Assembly: GCA_036345935.2 (NCBI GenBank)
Contig: JADWOT020001418.1
Span: forward strand, 83,598-147,597
Direction: 5' to 3'
DNA length: 64,000 bases
DNA from: Taenia hydatigena
Taxonomy: Eukaryota; Platyhelminthes; Cestoda; Cyclophyllidea; Taeniidae
Below are positions 22,860 to 33,870 of the stretch, piece by piece (within the stretch, counting starts at the first letter, position 1; each line of letters begins with the position of its first letter). The notes below the pieces were generated by a model. It had not been told where the DNA came from, searched no databases, and saw only the letters and a list, made by a program, of their open reading frames with translations. Position numbers and translations under genes: made by a program.

Positions 22860-25800
22860 TGCCTAATACGAGAAGGTCCATTACTCTGTGACGTATTAAT
22901 CATCCTAGACGAAGCGGCCAATCAATAGCGTATTACCAGTATGTTGTAGAGTCGCCTGTGTCGAAACCGAGAGATTCAAATTGTGTTCCTGCCCTCGTTT
23001 ACGATGTACGCTTAAAGAATAGTAAGCATTACACTATTATATCACCAACAAACGTGGGTTGTGAAAAAAACTAAAAAATCAAACTTGGCACAAAGGTAGC
23101 TAGTTAGTAAAGAATAACCTAAGGAACGACTCACTGAGACCTTGTTTGTGGCGTGGAAATCATTAAAATTATAATGTTGTGTTTAGAGTGTCCTACAAAT
23201 GCCTTGCAAAACTGCATTTGCTTAGTCTTGTTAGTTAAATAAGAGAAATTGTGTTTTCACTGTGATACCTAAGGCAGATTAGAATTCCTGCGACAACTAT
23301 TTGCTTTCATCGTACCTAATACCCTTCTTATGTATCTAGCGGTATGTATGAAGAGATGACCTGAGTGTGCTCGTCGCCGTGCATGGTTCGTGGTTCGCAC
23401 CCACGAGTCCAAGTGTGTGAGTATTCATATTTGAAGTTTTCCAACTTATTTTATGCGTATGCATAGGTAACCCTTTATTATTGGCATGAAAGCGTGGTTA
23501 GCGGATTTTGAGGCTTGCTGAAATCGTGGTTCGTGTGATGCATGTGATGAAATGCTCAGATTCTATTAACTTGCCTAATTAAATGCCTAAGTGCACTTTA
23601 CATTAGGGTGGTGTCTGCTAATTTTGGCAGTTATAAGTCTTTTGCAAGCCATGATGAAAGGTGAGGAGTCTATTTTTACCATTATTTGTTACCACTACTT
23701 CATTTGTGAGCGACGAATCGCGTATTAAATTGATGGACTTGCCGCTTGAGAGCATTCGAACTAATTGAGACGAATTAGAGGTAACCGTCTTGGTTACGTT
23801 GCATTCATTGAAGAAACAACAAAATTGATTCGAGAAAACTGTAAGCGGACAATGCAGCGATTGTGTGGTGCAAATCTCTAACCCAGGTTTTCGTCTCTAG
23901 CACATAGCTGAACTGAAACTCTTGGCTGCAGTCATTCTAGTAGTTCATTGTGGGAATTCGCTTATCATGTGGCGTTCGAATGGCTTCCTTTCCTTTGCTC
24001 TAGTCGATAAAGAAGTTGCTGACTGCAACGACAAGTGCAAATGAAAAGTTGCATACTGACCTCGGTGAATGGATAAAGAATTATGATTGTTGGGAAGGTG
24101 GCAAGACGGTTTGGGTGTGACGTCATCCATTGTTCCACTGAGAGATGGCATAACACCAGGAATCGTCTGAGCGTGGACGTGAGAGGAGATGCGAAATAGC
24201 TTGGATTCGAAAATGCTAGAATCATAAATCGATGGTTCATTTCCAGCTCGTGATGTTATTTAGGCCTTTTTATGCGGGAATTTGATATCTTCCTAGGTAA
24301 ATTACATGTCTTTAGCAGCAAGTGGTGTGCTGGAATGATTTCCGCATAAGGATATGATTTATACGCTTCCAAGAAAAGCCACTACACGCCATTTTTCAGT
24401 TGTAAAGCATATGATCAATGCCCCCTCTTCGCTGTGCAGCCGTTGGTGCGTCAAAATACTTGGCACTCTTTCATCATAAAGCTTGCCGCTTAATCTGATA
24501 ATGTGTGATTAATATAGCACTCCATGGATGAGGCGGGGAAATGCAGTGAAGGCGAAGGCTCGCGGTGTTGCGTGCTTGGTGGGACTCTAGGTGTCACGAG
24601 ATGGATTCTTTCCTCGCCTCTTTTCTCGGCCGTGAGTGCAGCTGAGGTCTTGGTGACTCTGTTGCCTTGTAGGAAGTGCAGTAAGTGTTCACCCTCTTCT
24701 TACCAACGTTGCATACATTTGATGCGCTGATTAATGCAGAGTGGCCTAATGTCGTCTCTTGAACGTCCTTTCCTTATTTGTTTATAATTAGCCGATGTGA
24801 AGTGCTGTAAGCATATTGGGTGAGGTTAGAGCTGTGAAACAAACCTAGGAGTGTTCTTGGTGGATGATTGCATTTGTTTTATGCAGACAGTTTTTTGATG
24901 AAAAAAAAATGAACATCTAATCTGTTGTAAATCCTTTGAGAATAAAATGGGTGAAGTCATTTTTTGAAGGTTCATCCGTTTTCTGTGACGTACTCGGTGA
25001 ATCGGTCATTTGGTGGCCCTTTTAGATGGAAATTGCTTGCATTGGACACGAGCTAGCAGATGAACACGTAGGGTCGTGGTGTCCCTTTTACACCTTCGTG
25101 GCCTATTGTTTGTCTGTGGAGCGTCATCACCATGGTCTCTGGTGTGATTTTTGCATTTCCTTACATGCATCTCCGTTGGAATCTGGTAGCGTTGCCATTT
25201 CCCTTTGGTGCTTCCAAATTATTAATTAGCATTAAGGTACTAGTACCCATCAAAATTCATTTGTTAGGTTGAGCTGGCACAACTGATTATCTGTGTGGTT
25301 TGGCCCAAGTTAGTACTCTGCAGCGAAGATGGCTACAAGACGTATGAACTGCACGTGAGAAAATATTACGTTCATATGTGATGGTAGTCCAGATTCATCC
25401 TAGTCACCGTAGTATCTCAGTGTTGAAGTAGAACTTGACCTTGTAAATTCACAGAGGCGAATTAGTGGTGGATGTACTAATGTGGCCGATTAGAAGAGTT
25501 TTTGACGTTAATGTGTCCACAGGCTCTGCCTCGAGGAATGAAGTGGAAAACTTGCATCCGATTCGCATATAGTGGGGGCGTTACGCAGGAATGTTGGGCT
25601 AGCCTTTGTCATGAGCTCAGCAAGGTGTTTGTGTGATGGACTTTATGTGCAAACACCGATTTCATTGCAGTGCTTTGACTTTATAATTGTTCAATTTTGA
25701 GTTAATGGCTACCCTTTAGTGCCTGATTGTGAGTTTTCCATCTATCCCGCTGTCATTTTCACCAACCGCCTTTATACCTCGTTGATCAGTAACATCGATT

Positions 25801-27180
25801 TTTGTCGTTATCCCCGCTTTCCTAACAGACAAGGAGTGCAATGCGACAAAGGTGGTGGCCGACACATGACCATTGAAGCGACACGTCTTGACAACTTTGA
25901 GCTTCCTGGTGCAATATTATCACCGAGACCGTCAACTTGGAATAGCCGCCAACAGTCTCCTCGACGTTCCAATCACTTTCTGCTGCTGCAGTGCTGCACT
26001 TAGCACTGGCGCGGGTGACGCCTCCTGTGTGGAGGCGCAGAAGCACCGCATCCTTGACCTCGCCTTTCCCATTGTGCGTCTATTTCGCCAAATTCCTCAT
26101 TTCACTGATAGCCCTCGTCCGCCAACTGTACTTCTTTGTGCTCCTTTTGTATTAGGTGGTAGCGTACATCCATGACAGCGTTGATGAGTGGCAGGCAGAT
26201 GGTGCCACCGACTTGCTGATTACTTTTGTCGCTTCTGAAATCGAGGGCACCAATGCTGGTGGTTGTGGTGCCACCGCTGTTGCCTATGTGCCTTCCGTTG
26301 AGGCTATGAATTTGGTGACGTGGCAGTTCGTCAGTGTGACATGGAGCTTGCAGATGCTGCAGATGGTGGAGACGAATGATCTCATGAGATGGCGGGATAT
26401 GCAGCACCAGTGGTTTATTTGCTCGTTGTGATCTTGCGGAAAAGATGGAGAGGGGATTTCGCGACGTCAACTTTGCTTGAACTGCAAGTTCTCTTCCCTT
26501 TCCTATTATAAACGCTGACGGAAGTAAACTGAACATTTATTTGGCTAATCAATAGTCACTGAAATTCAGCTTAGGCAGTTGTCTTTATTTCTATTATTTA
26601 AACTGGCCGAAAAATTATGAAGACTCTTATTAGTCGACTGTCATTTATTTGTAAAATCCAAATTTTCTTTACTAATGCTGTGTGCTAGATTTCATCATAA
26701 TGCTTGCAAGACTACCGCCTGCATTGTATGCTCCTTTACAAAGATTATCCTTATTTGCTAAGATTTTAAAATACTAGGACTGCTGCCTGATGGTTGAATA
26801 CGACCGGTTGTAGTCTGCGATGAACCTGAGCTTAGACCACCCAATAGAGTGATTCAAATTGCATGTACTTCCCAGTTGTAGAGTGAGCACTTTGAGTGAC
26901 GTTTGGTGTGGTTTTGCTTTGTGATGACTACAAACCGAATGGTGTTCGTCCACAGTACGCGAAATGTACTTCGTCGTTGTCAAATGTCCGACGGGTTCGA
27001 CTGGTTAAGGTTTCCGTCTAACTTTCGAGTGATATTCGCTAAAGGAATGGCAAGAAAAGAAAGCCGTGAGAACTTGTCACTAAAGTTGAGCTTCTTTTTA
27101 TGCATTTATAAGTAGATCAAACTTAAATGAGAACTCCTCAGCTTGTGGCTAACTGTGGTTTAAATGAGAAGATCTCGAGC
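22860..27180. other. Unique spacer inside the inverted repeat, no confirmed gene
   Basis: No copy of this stretch was seen elsewhere in the window. The interval 25820-26540 has overlapping long frames on both strands with coding-like composition. An example is TGGVTRASAKCSTAAAESDW on the minus strand at 25822-26046, but I found no family match. The rest shows only short random frames. Confidence 0.35.
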
Positions 27181-27189
27181 CAGATTGTA

Positions 27190-27560
27190 ACAAAGTGCGA
27201 GCATTCGGTCTGTGAGCACCTCTTGGTGGTGGGGCGTTTGTCTGTGTTGTCGCGGCACTAAGGCGACTCTCTTCCTTTTAAATGACTTACGATTTTCCAT
27301 TGGTAATCGGAGATCCGCTGTGAGTCGCGTGTTGCGTTTTTATGAGGTGCTCTCGAGAGAGACTGACTAAATGGGAGCATTCTGTATGTAAGCACCACCT
27401 GGTAGTTGGGCGTTTGTCCAAGTTATCTTAGCACCAACGCGTCTCTCCTCCTTTCAAATCCTTTCACGTTTTTCAGTGTTGCAAAGGAGAACTGCTGTGA
27501 CAGTCGCCTGCTGCGTTTGTTATGAGGAGCTCTTGAGAGAGACTGACGAAGTGATATCAT
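27190..27560 (-). repeat. Two-unit tandem repeat downstream of gypsy RNase H
   Basis: Two units of roughly 170-190 bp share segments such as GAGAGAGACTGAC and GGGCGTTTGTC. On the minus strand they resemble units in 37845-38560 (common core GCAGTTCTCC followed by a Lys-rich AAAAACNTNAAAAGGATT-like run). The repeat lies immediately 3' of the readable RNase H segment, so it probably belongs to the gypsy element. Confidence 0.6.
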
Positions 27561-28320
27561 TCTGAGTACGTTCGCATTGCCCTATGAATCCCCTTTTCTG
27601 TGCTGAACTGTAAAGGCATAGCGCTACAGTTCCTCGTACCATTGTGCAACTGAACATTCCATCTTCTCCACTGTTTCTAAGCAAGTCAGTGCTTAAAAAT
27701 CTGCCCCCACTACGAGCTGTCTCGCTATCTAGTAGTGTTGGAATTGTCTAACCATTGTGGAGGTGGCGAATAGTTCCCGGTCCCTTTGCACTTTTCTGTC
27801 TCATTTTTGCCGAGTCTGATACTGGCGTAGGTGATGACGTGTTCTCTTTGTTTTTTGCCCCCTTGGGATAGTCTATCGATTATGGCTACAGCACTAGCGT
27901 CTGCGTCCAGTGCGAAGGGTAGTGCGCCGGCCTCCATCTTTGGTAAGGCTTGGATCGGTGCGGAACAGTTTTCATTCTAGTTCTTCCGACGCTTTATGGT
28001 GCTCGGTCTCCCACTTGAATTTCTTTTTTTGCAAGCTTTCTGATCGCTTTATGCAGGAGCTAGTGATCTTAGCCATTAACAAAGCGCCTGCAGTAGTTCG
28101 CCAAGTCAGTGAAACTGCGGAACTCCGTCTGGCTGGTTGGCGTTCATTAAGCATTTACTTGCTTTGTACATTCTTTAGGGACTGCCCTCTCGTTTGACGA
28201 ACAATTCAGGCACCATGAGGATTGAGCAGCGCTGAAGAAAGCGTCAATTCTTTGGATTCAAGTGCTCGACTCTTCTCAAGGTGACCGAATCGAAGCTCGA
28301 GACCGATAAGGTGGTCCTCT
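27560..28320 (-). pseudogene. Ty3/gypsy pol remnant with RNase H
   Basis: This is the best-preserved gypsy piece. In reading order on the minus strand it has the reverse transcriptase end (TEFRSFTDLANYCRRFVNG, then a stop), the connection (FKWETEHHKASEELE), the RNase H active-site region (PFALDADASAVAI, EHVITYAS; the DADAS Asp corresponds to the usual TDAS Asp), and the tail VAQWYEEL-RYAFTVQHRKGD before an ALSR-type end. There are at least three stops and several frame changes. Unlike the inverted-repeat copies, RNase H follows the reverse transcriptase directly, which identifies where the module was inserted in the others. Confidence 0.85.
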
Positions 28321-29500
28321 GCTCCCACTCTGCGTCAAATTTTGTCAAGGCGAAATGATCTTGGGAGAGACTGCACATTCCCGGAGAAGCAGTTCAAGCC
28401 TCTCTCTTCATTTCTTCATCTTTCGTTTTTTTTCCCTTGACTTCAGTATAACTCCCCATCTTCGTCTGTTCTCTGCACATTAGAAGTTCATACTTGGCCC
28501 GTGCTCGGCACAGATCATGGCCCTTAAAGCGTTAAAGAGTAGGCAAGTCTCTGGACTTCTTTTCATTCTGCTCCCCTTCCTCATTTACATTTTTTATTTA
28601 TCGGTTAAGTGTTACCACCTTTGTGGAGTTTGTGTCTTGTGTACTCTATAAAAACAGCGTTGTTGACTGCCAATAGTAACGCAACCAACTTGTTTTTACT
28701 TCTTTTTTTTGGATGTGCGCTCAGAACATTCAAGTTCTGAGCATTGTGGGTGTGAACATTGGCAGGAGTAGTCTATCAGCTTTATTTTTTGCCAAAAGTA
28801 ACCTTCAAATGCACTTCGACCCTTTTTTCATGTTGCCGATTAGTGCTGGAACAGACGAGCCTGTTCGGAGTGAGATGCGCAGTGTGCTCAAGGTCTTCTC
28901 AGGGACCATCATTCGCGGCCCTGTCACGCACACTGAGCACGTGAAGCGCAAGACCGTCACTGCATGTACATAGTCTATGCCTTAAATTTGAGGACCATAC
29001 CCCCACTAAGGGGCGTTGTAACCGAAGGGCGGATGCAGAGAGAGAGAGATAGATTGTGGCGGATGTGTGAACGCGTTAATGGCCACTTTCAAATCACGTC
29101 GTACATCCCACTGATGAGGGCAACAAGGCCGTGTGGGGAGGCAAACCAGTGCTTGGCCGTTTGTGCTGCAGATGTACGATTAATTGATCTGGAGATGGGA
29201 ACCTGTGAGCTTGCTTCCGGTGTTCCATCATTCTCCCCTTCTGCCTCCTCTCTCCTTCTTTCTTCAAGTCGCATCAGTGAATACCTTTGATGTGCTCAAG
29301 TCATCACCCCCTTGTGCGTCAGATCGGCACACCAACATTTAAAGCGGTCGTAGGGAGAAGTAGTAGTGGGCAGGAGAACGGACGATTGATTGTGTGAGTG
29401 GGTGGGTAATCGGCCGCGCGGATGGACAGTTGTCAACAGGTGGAGAGGATAGCGCGTATGAGATCAGAGGTGACAAGAATAACGCTGCTTTTGCACTCAG
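28320..29500 (-). repeat. Diverged copy of the arm block upstream of gypsy RT
   Basis: Sequence parallels left-arm 18.26-19.40 kb in the same orientation but is more diverged. Anchors are the TATAAAA box at 28647, GTGTGAACATTG at 28749, the CACACTGAGCACGTGAAGCGC stretch near 28930, and the final TCGTAGGGAGAA at 29348. Homology fades near 29490. It has the same antisense coding-like segment as the arms, but interrupted. Confidence 0.65.
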
Positions 29501-30110
29501 ACATTGAGTTCCCCGTTGTCGACCTCCCCAGGCAAAAGAACACTGAAGATTGGGTGTTGTGGGAAGCAGCTCTTTTCTAGCCAGCTGGCTAAATAGTTGA
29601 CAAACGCCTTCAAGTCGGAGTTTATTCGTGCCATCCAAAACAAGTTCTCATCAGCGTACTTTCCCAAATGGCAGACAGTTAGAAATGGTTAGCAAGTGGT
29701 CTACCCCATTTACTGGGAAAGAGTGGGGGAGCAATTGTGATGGTGGAGTTGGGGAACATGCTACTTTGCACATTTGGGTAGTACAGACCAGCATTAAGGA
29801 AGTTGGGAAAGCGAAGAGCGAGTAGTGCTTGCAGTCACGGGACACAAAGACCTCAATTATCAAAAAAGGGTCTGCTTCGTGCCATTCGGGCCTTTATTTC
29901 CTTTGGTAGTCGTACCCTTCGCATTGGGCCACGCTGCCATATCATACCTCAGCAGCACCGTCTTCTCTCGTTCACCCACAAAAACTCAAACCACCACACC
30001 TTCACTACACCTCCACCCCCACATTTCAGGTACTCCACTCCAAACCATTAATTCCGAATGGCTCAACACGCCCGCACAAAGACAGTGAAAATCACATGCA
30101 TGCCAATAAC
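29500..30110. other. Unassigned sequence, possible element remnant
   Basis: Short overlapping frames on both strands (for example minus 29339-29638 and 29651-29863) have moderately coding-like composition but no motif that I recognise. Confidence 0.3.
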
Positions 30111-30250
30111 AGTTCATTGAAATGAATTTATTGCGAAACACGAAAGGTGGAGAAATAATTAAAAAGAAGGGGAATATCAAAATGCACCAACGTTTCGACA
30201 GGCAGAACCTCGTCCACTCCTTTAAAGAGAACACCTAGCTGAAGGGCTTG
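30110..30250 (-). mobile_element. Possible Penelope-like element tail
   Basis: On the minus strand the sequence GAGTGGACGAGG is followed by GTTCTGCCTGTCGAAACGTT and then an AATAAA-type signal. This arrangement resembles the short conserved tail of Penelope-like retroelements, where CGAAACGTTG is common. No reverse transcriptase or GIY-YIG domain is readable next to it. Confidence 0.3.
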
Positions 30251-32960
30251 AACACCAACACACAAATGCTGCAATAAGGTGAGCAGCAATATTGAATGCA
30301 GACAGGATTCATATCGTTCCCCATGGCAGCTGCAAAGGAATAGATGCACTTGATTTGCACCACCTCAACGGTGCCTCACATACAAATCTGCGTCCATGCC
30401 ACAAACTCGATGACATCTAAAGTAACCACGCGGCACCTGCAATCGCGACCACACACTTCGGGATAGCGGGGACTCAAACACTGGCTGCATACGAATTAGT
30501 CGAAATCCAGCCAGATAACGATCTTACGAGGACAATCTTGACTAAACAACCAATCTCCCAAATGGCTATCAAAAACTGCTGACGCACCACCCACCGCTAT
30601 CTACATCGTGTCTATGTGGCAGCCCAATACCCTACCTCACTCGACAATACTCCAACCACCGGCTCACAGGCAGCCAAGTACAATCATACTGGCTCGCTTT
30701 CAAACAATTCTGGGGTGGTCGTCAATAATTCCACCCCCTCAAACTAGCCACTTAACGCCACAAACCCACCAACATGTAACCAACTAATCATCTTGACTGT
30801 GGAAGTGGCGACAAATTTCTCCTCCAAGACAGACATTAAAGCAGCCAGCGCCGCCTTAACAGGTCTCGCTGATTGGCGCCAAATTATGGAAATTGTAAAG
30901 TTCAAATGATCTCCTTCAACCAACGACTTCACGAAATATCAGCGCTGTCCCCCACGGGGCCGAAAGAAGGCCCTAGTGCAAATTACTGATGATCTAGCGC
31001 CACCTGCTGGTAATCTGGCCATCGATTCATCTACAAACCATAACTGCTGCAGCCCCCAAAATGCAACTTTAAAATAATAATCGGCCTGAAAGCCCTCGCG
31101 CCAACCATCATTTCACGTGTATATTTACCAATGCAAACGCTTAATAACACTTTAATTTCAACATCAAAACAGCTTCAGTGTCATCTCCCAATCCACCCTA
31201 TGGCACTTAACTGCCTTGTTGCAAGTAACGAGCCAGACGTTTCTGACACCATTCAAGCGCACATATCCTACACCACGTGCCAGACTCTGGATAGCTTAGT
31301 TACACTGCGTCAACATCACGACTGAGATAAAAGATGTTCACCATAGCCAATCCCTCACAAAGCCCGAAATCCTGCATAAGTACTGCAGGCGCGAAGTGAT
31401 AAGGACTTGGGATTTCCGGTGTACCTCATCCGAGAGAAAGACACCATCCAGAGATGGCACAAAGACTCAATGTGTCCAGTTTTCGAAGTTGGGAGACAGC
31501 ATAGGATAGGCAGCGAAGCCGATCATTCTACAGCTGAAGATTTCCAAGCTTCTTCACCCACAAAGGTGACTGCCTAAATGCACCAGGAAGGAGGCCAGAC
31601 ACCCATTTCATATCGCCCACTGACAAAACCTGCCCGTCAATATTAGCATATATTACGGTGCCCTGATTGCTCGCTAAAAGATAACTTCTTCGATTCTCCC
31701 AATCCAGACAGTCTTTCGGCGGTCAAGCGATTCCGTTCTACGACAAGTCTCTCAGACCAGAGCAGAGTCCTTCAATACACTCGACCGAGAATCCATCTTA
31801 CTTGAATTCAGGCCGAGGCGAGTCCGATATCGCGATATGCGATTGTCAAATCGCTGAAGCTCAGCATTCCTTTTGTCGGGGTCTCAAGGCTAAGTGGAAG
31901 CGGTTCTGCATAGAGTAACCTCTCTGGTTCTCATTTACAAATTGACCGACACTTGACATCGGCAGAATTCAAGTCAATGTGATTGCATATCTTGGGGAGT
32001 CCAACACCCAAAACAACAAGGACCGTACGACAATGCTTTGTCAATTTCTAGAAGCACGCTGGAAAGAAACACAGCTGATGAGCCAAAACCAGCCTAATCG
32101 AGCATGCAGTGGCTCCAAATGACCACTAATTTGTTCTAAAAAACGAGGTCATGAGCAGGATCAGAAAGAACGATGGTGAATCTACCCAGGCTCGCAAACC
32201 TATCATACACTTCCACAATGTTCTCCTTAAGCCAAAATCATTAACAATAAAACCAAGTACCTGCAAACATAACACTCATTTACTCAACAAAAAATAAAAC
32301 TATGCCAGGAGCAGGGCCATAAATAACAACGTCAGTTACCCATCCGACGGGTTGGATGGACAGCAAACTGATTCGCACCTAATGCAATTGGTTAACTACG
32401 CAACACTCGTCCACCGAGCCGTGATAGCACTCAATTTAGTAATGTATTCAAACAAAGGTGGGCAATTATTTGCATTTATCAACAGCCTACGTGACATAAA
32501 TTCAACTGTCTGCGAAAATTAATTTAATTCAAGAGGCACCTAAACACGTGTAGATCCACATTACCGAATTGTCTGGACGCTTGAATGGTTTACACATTAC
32601 ATCCAAACCTCTGCCAAAAAACCAAATGTTTACCACCTTTTGAATTTCTTGCTTTGTTTGACAAAAAGGCTTACTTATAATAACAAATAAAGCCACCAAA
32701 TTATAGCCATGTACTTTTATAAAAAGCTCTTGAAGGTATTCATTCTACCATTATATTGCCTTCATGCCTAATTCTTTTAATGTGCACGTGCTAATGTTAA
32801 CTGCGTATAAGCAACAGTTACGGCAAAATGTTTGCTTTTTGCAGGTATGTGAATATCGCATATGAAGAAGTTATATTTATCAAAAACATGCATATCTGAA
32901 AACGTGAATTTGCATGAAAGTGTGCCTTGCGGTTAATGGGAGTTGCTAGATTTGTACTTG
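30250..32960. other. Spacer without recognised gene
   Basis: Only short frames on both strands. No repeat shared with the arms was noticed. The stretch 31330-32000 has somewhat elevated GC but is closed in all frames. Confidence 0.4.
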
Positions 32961-32964
32961 TAGC

Positions 32965-33145
32965 TTTTTGTTTGTTGAAACTCTTGGTTTCGGTCAAGAC
33001 CACGGGGGTGGCCGTACTGCCCTATCTGAGTGGGCTGGCCTCCAGGCCATGCCAGCAGCCTATCTCCCTCTGTCCGCTGAATATAGATATTCTACCCTGG
33101 CATTCTGCCTTCGTTTGCCTTCGAGGGAGTCTCGGGACGCTACAG
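32965..33145 (+). mobile_element. Second copy of the inverted-repeat element (B-A' half)
   Basis: Matches the B and A' blocks of 22475-22858: CGGTCAAGACCACGGGGGTGG through GGCCATGCCAGCAGCC to a GGGACGCTACAG end at about 33144. The A block that would form the other terminus is absent, so the copy is a half-element. Confidence 0.75.
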
Positions 33146-33599
33146 TGTGTGCTTATTCTGGGCAATTATTTTACAGTATGACGGTGATCTTAAATTATCA
33201 CGACTTTTGAGGATCAATTTTTGCTGGATGCGCGTTTTATGCTTGAGAAAGAAGACGACAGCCGAATTGATGGACTAACCACTAAAGGGTAATTATATCT
33301 GACAATAAGAGGTAACATTGAAGATCTATAACAATTATTGTAGGAAAACACAAATTATGACGAGGGAAACATAAGTTTGCTCTTTTAAGCTGTAACTGCG
33401 TGTATGTTGGGAAAGACTAGCGTGGTTGCATGCAAAGACCGTTCAGCAGACAGCACTTTGGAGAACTTCCTACTTTGTGGAATCATTAACCTCTTCATGG
33501 GGTTAAGAAGCAAAGAATAGGAATATTCATGGCTGAGTATGAGTTTTAGAAGATACGAAGTAGTCCAGACTCCAAAGTGCCACAACGCTCCGTTAACTT

Positions 33600-33870
33600 C
33601 GTAGGACATAGAGTTTGGTCAGATTAAATAGCAGTTCTCTAAGACCGCACAAAATAAGCGAGATCTGGACCAACGCCAACTAACCAAACAGAGCTCTGCA
33701 GTTTCCTTAGCTTGACAAATTACTACAAGCATTTCGCCAAAGACTTGGCTAAGATTGCCTGTTGCTACAAAAAGTGACTAAGAAGCTGGTAAAGAAGGTG
33801 TTTTACGTAGGCGAATGAGCATGTTGAAGCAAAGCACAGAGGCAGGTGATGTGTGCCTCCTCAGGAAACC
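33600..33870 (+). pseudogene. Ty3/gypsy reverse transcriptase fragment, central copy
   Basis: From 33679 the frame reads TNQTELCSFLSLTNYYKHFA, the same gypsy segment as in the arms, followed by KDLAKIA and a broken NEHVEA region. Homology then switches into the pyrimidine-rich module at the same point as in the arms, which shows that the gypsy fragment and module move or duplicate together. Confidence 0.75.

Noticed and set aside
23375..23415. tRNA or tRNA-derived SINE, from a GTGGTTCGCACCCAC hairpin
   Set aside because: The loop lacks the conserved T-loop A, and no acceptor, D or anticodon arms can be paired around it.
27190..27560. CRISPR-like array
   Set aside because: Only two long degenerate units in a eukaryotic transposon setting; no short identical repeats with unique spacers occur anywhere in the window.
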